From contig NZ_CP034539.1 of the NCBI RefSeq assembly GCF_003963535.1, positions 558,001 to 622,000 on the forward strand: a DNA stretch of 64,000 nucleotides, written 5' to 3'. Below are positions 61,522-64,000 of this stretch, piece after piece. Both the position numbers and the translations under genes were made by a program. This DNA comes from Streptomyces cyaneochromogenes (GTDB lineage: Bacteria > Actinomycetota > Actinomycetes > Streptomycetales > Streptomycetaceae). Every line of letters starts with the position of its first letter. Positions within the stretch are counted from its first letter, which is position 1. The notes below the pieces were generated by a model, which saw only the letters and a program-made list of their open reading frames with translations, did no database searches and had not been told where the DNA came from.

Positions 61522-61535
61522 TGAGAGCGCTCTCA
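61522..61535 (+). promoter_or_regulatory. Perfect LacI-type palindrome TGAGAGCGCTCTCA
   Basis: Identical to the site before the protease at 5832. It lies 82 bp upstream of the glucanase ATG, a normal operator position. Confidence 0.6.
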
Positions 61536-61617
61536 GACCTCAGACCGACCGCTCTCCCGCCTCCGTCTCCCCACCGAGACCCAAGCACCCGCACACGTAC
61601 TCCGGGAGACCCCCCAC

Positions 61618-62826
61618 ATGACATCCCGCCATCAGCGCCATCTCGGTCGACGCAGGCTGCTCTTCGCTCTCGGCGGCGCGGCCGTGGCCGTCCCCACCGC
61701 CGCCACCGTGGCTCCGTACGCCCTCGCCGGCACACCTGCGGACGGCGACACACGGGCCGCGGCGGCCGCACTGCCGCTGACGATCGTCAACGACAGCGGT
61801 TCCTTCGGCAACGCCAGCGTCCACGTCTACATCGTCGGCAACCAGGACGGCAGGCAGGTACGCGTCACGCCCGACGGCACCCTCGCTCCGATCGCCCTGT
61901 CGGACAACGGCTCCGACGGCTTCACCGATTACGCGATCAGCCTGTCCGGCAGTGGCGAGACCCGGCTGTCCCTCCCCCAGATGTCCGGCCGGATCTATGT
62001 GTCGCTCGGCCAGAAGCTCAAGTTCAAGGCCGTCGCGGACGGCAACGGCAACGCGGCGCTCCAGTACCCTGCGGGCTGGGTGACGTCGGACCCCAACTAC
62101 CCGGTGGTGCACGACTGTGCCGAGTTCACCTTCAACGCCGCCGGCATGTTCTGCAACACCACCATGGTCGACATGTTCAGCGTGCCGCTGAGCATCCGGC
62201 TGACCGGCGCCAAGGACCAGACGACGGGCACACTGCGGGCCGGCGGGCGCGCGGCCGCGTTCGCAGCGGTCCGTCAGGTCGAGGACTTCGCGCGGCTCGT
62301 CGTGGACGACACGCGCGTCATCGCCCCGGGACACGGCCTGGACGCCGGCCTGTTCGCCGAGGACTACCTCGCCCCGTACATCGACGAGGTGTGGAGCACG
62401 TACACCGGACGGGACCTCACGGTCACCACCAACGCGGGTACGTTCACGGGACGGGTCCGCGGCGACCGGTTCACCTTCGACGGGCCCGCCCAGGTCTCCT
62501 TCGGCAAGCCGTCGACCCGGGACGTGCTGTTCTGCGACGGCAGCCTCGCCGCCCCCAACGACGGCACGACCGGCCCCGTCGCCGCCGTCCTCGGCGCAGG
62601 ATTCAACCGCTCGACGCTGCTCAGCCATCCCGCCCAGCCGACGACCGACCCCGCCACCTTCTACCGCACCGACCTGACCAACCACTACGCCAAGGCGATG
62701 CACACGGCGACGGAGGACGGCAAGGCGTACGGCTTCGCCTTCGATGACGTGGCCGACTTCGCGTCGTACATCCAGGACACGGCGCCGACGGGGATCCGGC
62801 TGACGCTCACGCCCTTCGAGAGCTGA
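61618..62826 (+). CDS. Secreted GH64 beta-1,3-glucanase (thaumatin-like)
   Basis: 402 residues (GGGAGA about 9-10 nt before the ATG). Tat-type signal HLGRRRLLFALGGAAVAVPT ends near residue 38. The GH64 domain has LPLTIVNDSGSFGNASVHVY, MSGRIYVSLGQKLKF, the catalytic stretch HDCAEFTFNAAGMFCNTTMV with DMFSVPL (Glu and Asp correspond to the family's Glu/Asp pair), and ATFYRTDLTNHYAKAMHTAT. It releases laminaripentaose-like products from beta-1,3-glucan, for example fungal walls. Probably repressed through the LacI-type palindromes upstream. Confidence 0.92.
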   Translation: MTSRHQRHLGRRRLLFALGGAAVAVPTAATVAPYALAGTPADGDTRAAAAALPLTIVNDSGSFGNASVHVYIVGNQDGRQVRVTPDGTLAPIALSDNGSDGFTDYAISLSGSGETRLSLPQMSGRIYVSLGQKLKFKAVADGNGNAALQYPAGWVTSDPNYPVVHDCAEFTFNAAGMFCNTTMVDMFSVPLSIRLTGAKDQTTGTLRAGGRAAAFAAVRQVEDFARLVVDDTRVIAPGHGLDAGLFAEDYLAPYIDEVWSTYTGRDLTVTTNAGTFTGRVRGDRFTFDGPAQVSFGKPSTRDVLFCDGSLAAPNDGTTGPVAAVLGAGFNRSTLLSHPAQPTTDPATFYRTDLTNHYAKAMHTATEDGKAYGFAFDDVADFASYIQDTAPTGIRLTLTPFES

Positions 62827-63035
62827 CGAGAGGGGCCGCCGGGCCCGGTGGATGCGAGGTGCCCGGTTTCGGGCGTTTCCCCGCGGTGCGCAGAGGTACT
62901 CCTGGTGTCCAGGGGGCCTCAGTGCACAGCGGGTCGGCGCCTCCGGATGCAGGGTCCGCTCCGGCGTTGAATGGTGTTAACAGACCCGATGACCGCACCG
63001 GGCCCGAAGAAGTCATCCGGATCCGAGGAGCAGAG

Positions 63036-63245
63036 ATGATGCCGACGTCCCAGCCCGAAACATCCGGGCCGTCCGAGGAGCGCGCCACCCCGGACGACCT
63101 GCTCCACGCCCGCACCGGCACCGAAGTGTCACCCGAGGACATCGTGCTTGCCTCAGGCAAGGACATCACCCCACGCAACCTGGAATGGGCGAAGCGCAAG
63201 CTTGAGGCAGAGGGTCCCTCCGCCCTCGACAAGCTGCTGCCCTAG
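63036..63245 (+). CDS. Small conserved hypothetical protein
   Basis: 69 residues from ATG 63036 (GAGGAG upstream; the next codon is also ATG). ATPDDLLHARTGTEVSPEDI, VLASGKDITPRNLEWAKRKL, EAEGPSALDKLLP is a charged, soluble peptide conserved in Streptomyces as far as I recall, with no known function. Confidence 0.75.
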   Translation: MMPTSQPETSGPSEERATPDDLLHARTGTEVSPEDIVLASGKDITPRNLEWAKRKLEAEGPSALDKLLP

Positions 63246-63309
63246 CCGTACCGGCCATCCGCACGGGTCGCCCTCGGGTGCGGGCCGGCACCCGGGGCGG
63301 CCGTGTGCG

Positions 63310-63382
63310 CCTGCCGCGGCCCGCCCGCGGCCCGCCCGCGGACCTCATCCCGCGACCCGCCCGCGGACCTCACCCCGCAGCC
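63310..63382. repeat. Imperfect tandem CCCGCCCGCGGACCTCA repeats
   Basis: Two to three degenerate copies of CCGCCCGCGG(A/C)CC lie in the spacer before the molybdoenzyme stop codon. No coding potential was recognised here. Confidence 0.45.
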
Positions 63383-64000
63383 TCACCCCTCGTCCACACA
63401 CAGCACCGGCACCCGCTGGACGACGTTGTTGGCGAAGCCCCCGCGGTTCCACAGCTGCTCCAGTGGCTGGCCGTGTCCCTCGGCGTCGGTGGCCCGCGCG
63501 CTCAGCACATGGTCGCCCGGGGTCGCCGTCCAGTCGTACCGCCAGCGGCGCCACGCCCACCGGTGGCCCGTGTCCGGCTCCAGCTCGGCCTTCCGCCAGG
63601 TGCGACCCGCGTCCGAGCTGACCTCGACACACGTCACGGGCGCCCGCCCGGACCAGGCACGCCCTTCCAGAGCCACCCGGCCGGGCCGGACCACCCGCGC
63701 CCGGGACATGAAGTCGGGGAAGCCGGGTGGGACGAGCAGGGCGCGAGGGGCGATGCGGGTGACCGGCTCGCCCTCCTCCTCACGGTGCCGGCGCAGCCGG
63801 TAGGCCACGGCCTGCTGGAACCCCGCGAACGGCACGTCGGTGACCTCGACCTCGCGCAGCCACTTCACGTGTGCCATGCCGTACCAGCCGGGCACGACCA
63901 GCCGTAGCGGACGGCCGTGCTGCGGGGGCAGCGGGGCGCCGTTCATCGCGTACGCCACCAGCACCTCGGGGTCGCCGGCCGTGGCCACGTTCAGGGGGAG
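63383..64000 (-). CDS. Molybdopterin-dependent oxidoreductase (sulfite oxidase-like), C-terminal part
   Basis: 206 codons are visible and the frame stays open to the window edge, so the N-terminus is missing. The end of the molybdenum domain (EVLVAYAMNGAPLPPQHGRP, LRLVVPGWYGMAHVKWLREV) runs into the Ig-like dimerisation domain (RVVRPGRVALEGRAWSGRAP, VEVSSDAGRTWRKAELE, WAWRRWRYDWTATPGDHVLS, ARATDAEGHGQP). These are strong signatures of the sulfite oxidase/SoxC/YedY-like family. The substrate and localisation cannot be told without the N-terminal half. Confidence 0.88.
   Translation of the reverse strand, partial: LPLNVATAGDPEVLVAYAMNGAPLPPQHGRPLRLVVPGWYGMAHVKWLREVEVTDVPFAGFQQAVAYRLRRHREEEGEPVTRIAPRALLVPPGFPDFMSRARVVRPGRVALEGRAWSGRAPVTCVEVSSDAGRTWRKAELEPDTGHRWAWRRWRYDWTATPGDHVLSARATDAEGHGQPLEQLWNRGGFANNVVQRVPVLCVDEG

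Larger units (their letters stand above)
61114..61617. promoter_or_regulatory. Divergent control region with LacI-type palindromes
   Basis: Between the GNAT and glucanase genes. It holds a GAGCGCTC core at 61141-61148, a 12/14 match to the palindrome at 61339-61352 and a perfect copy at 61522-61535. A leader to the glucanase of about 80 nt follows the perfect copy. No gene. Confidence 0.5.

Overview
The window reads as a stretch of a Streptomyces chromosome. Base composition is very GC-rich with strong third-position GC. The genes are typical of the genus: SpoIIE-type phosphatases with RsbW-like ATPase domains, secreted Tat-type hydrolases, a cytochrome P450, an iron-box-controlled FprA, a TgmA/TgmB peptide locus and an Hsp18/RheA pair. 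Many accessory hydrolases, regulators and decayed mobile elements suggest an outer or arm-like part of the chromosome; this is inference. No rRNA, convincing tRNA or CRISPR array was seen.

Layout. 1-11 kb: a partial unknown gene, a leaderless P450, small membrane proteins, a secreted GH88 glucuronyl hydrolase beside a Gpr-type aldo/keto reductase (with SDR and galactonate dehydratase remnants between them), a secreted chymotrypsin-fold protease, a monooxygenase-fold protein, DUF817, a double GNAT protein and three pseudogenes, one of them an aminoglycoside 6-phosphotransferase-like gene. 11-20 kb: an ABC exporter, then a sensory and transport block. In that block a SpoIIE phosphatase/kinase is translationally coupled to a XylF-like lipoprotein and divergent from a second XylF-like lipoprotein followed by its ATPase and permease. 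20-30 kb: a carboxylesterase, a TPR protein and two more large SpoIIE phosphatases. 29-37 kb: GH46 chitosanase behind a perfect palindrome, fprA behind a DtxR-type iron box, DUF1152, a lamin-tail secreted protein, an unknown protein, DUF1232, and the graspetide-like RiPP pair tgmA-tgmB, apparently without its methyltransferase tgmC.

37-61 kb is patchier. Intact genes (GlxA-type regulator, aldo/keto reductase, Gfo/Idh/MocA oxidoreductase, DHFR-fold protein, ArsR-ArsC fusion with a VOC protein, Ser/Thr kinase, histidine-phosphatase-fold protein lacking its histidines, SDR with its TetR, Lrp with a PLP decarboxylase, two DUF2267 proteins, hsp18 with rheA) are separated by fragments. The fragments come from IS5, IS630 and IS3 transposases, a tyrosine recombinase, an ABC transporter, a TetR, a CBS-domain protein, a TauE exporter and a subtilase. 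This looks like an old, heavily deleted insertion zone. 61-64 kb: a secreted GH64 beta-1,3-glucanase behind LacI-type palindromes, a small conserved protein and the end of a sulfite-oxidase-like molybdoenzyme.

Regulation is unusually readable. Operator-like sites include an ArsR site overlapping a leaderless promoter, an exact RheA site, four copies of a 17-bp site in the SDR and TetR promoters, a DtxR box, a chitosanase palindrome, and a perfect 14-bp LacI-type palindrome at both the protease and the glucanase 55 kb apart. At least eight genes have a TANNNT hexamer 6-7 nt before the start codon and no Shine-Dalgarno, consistent with leaderless mRNAs.
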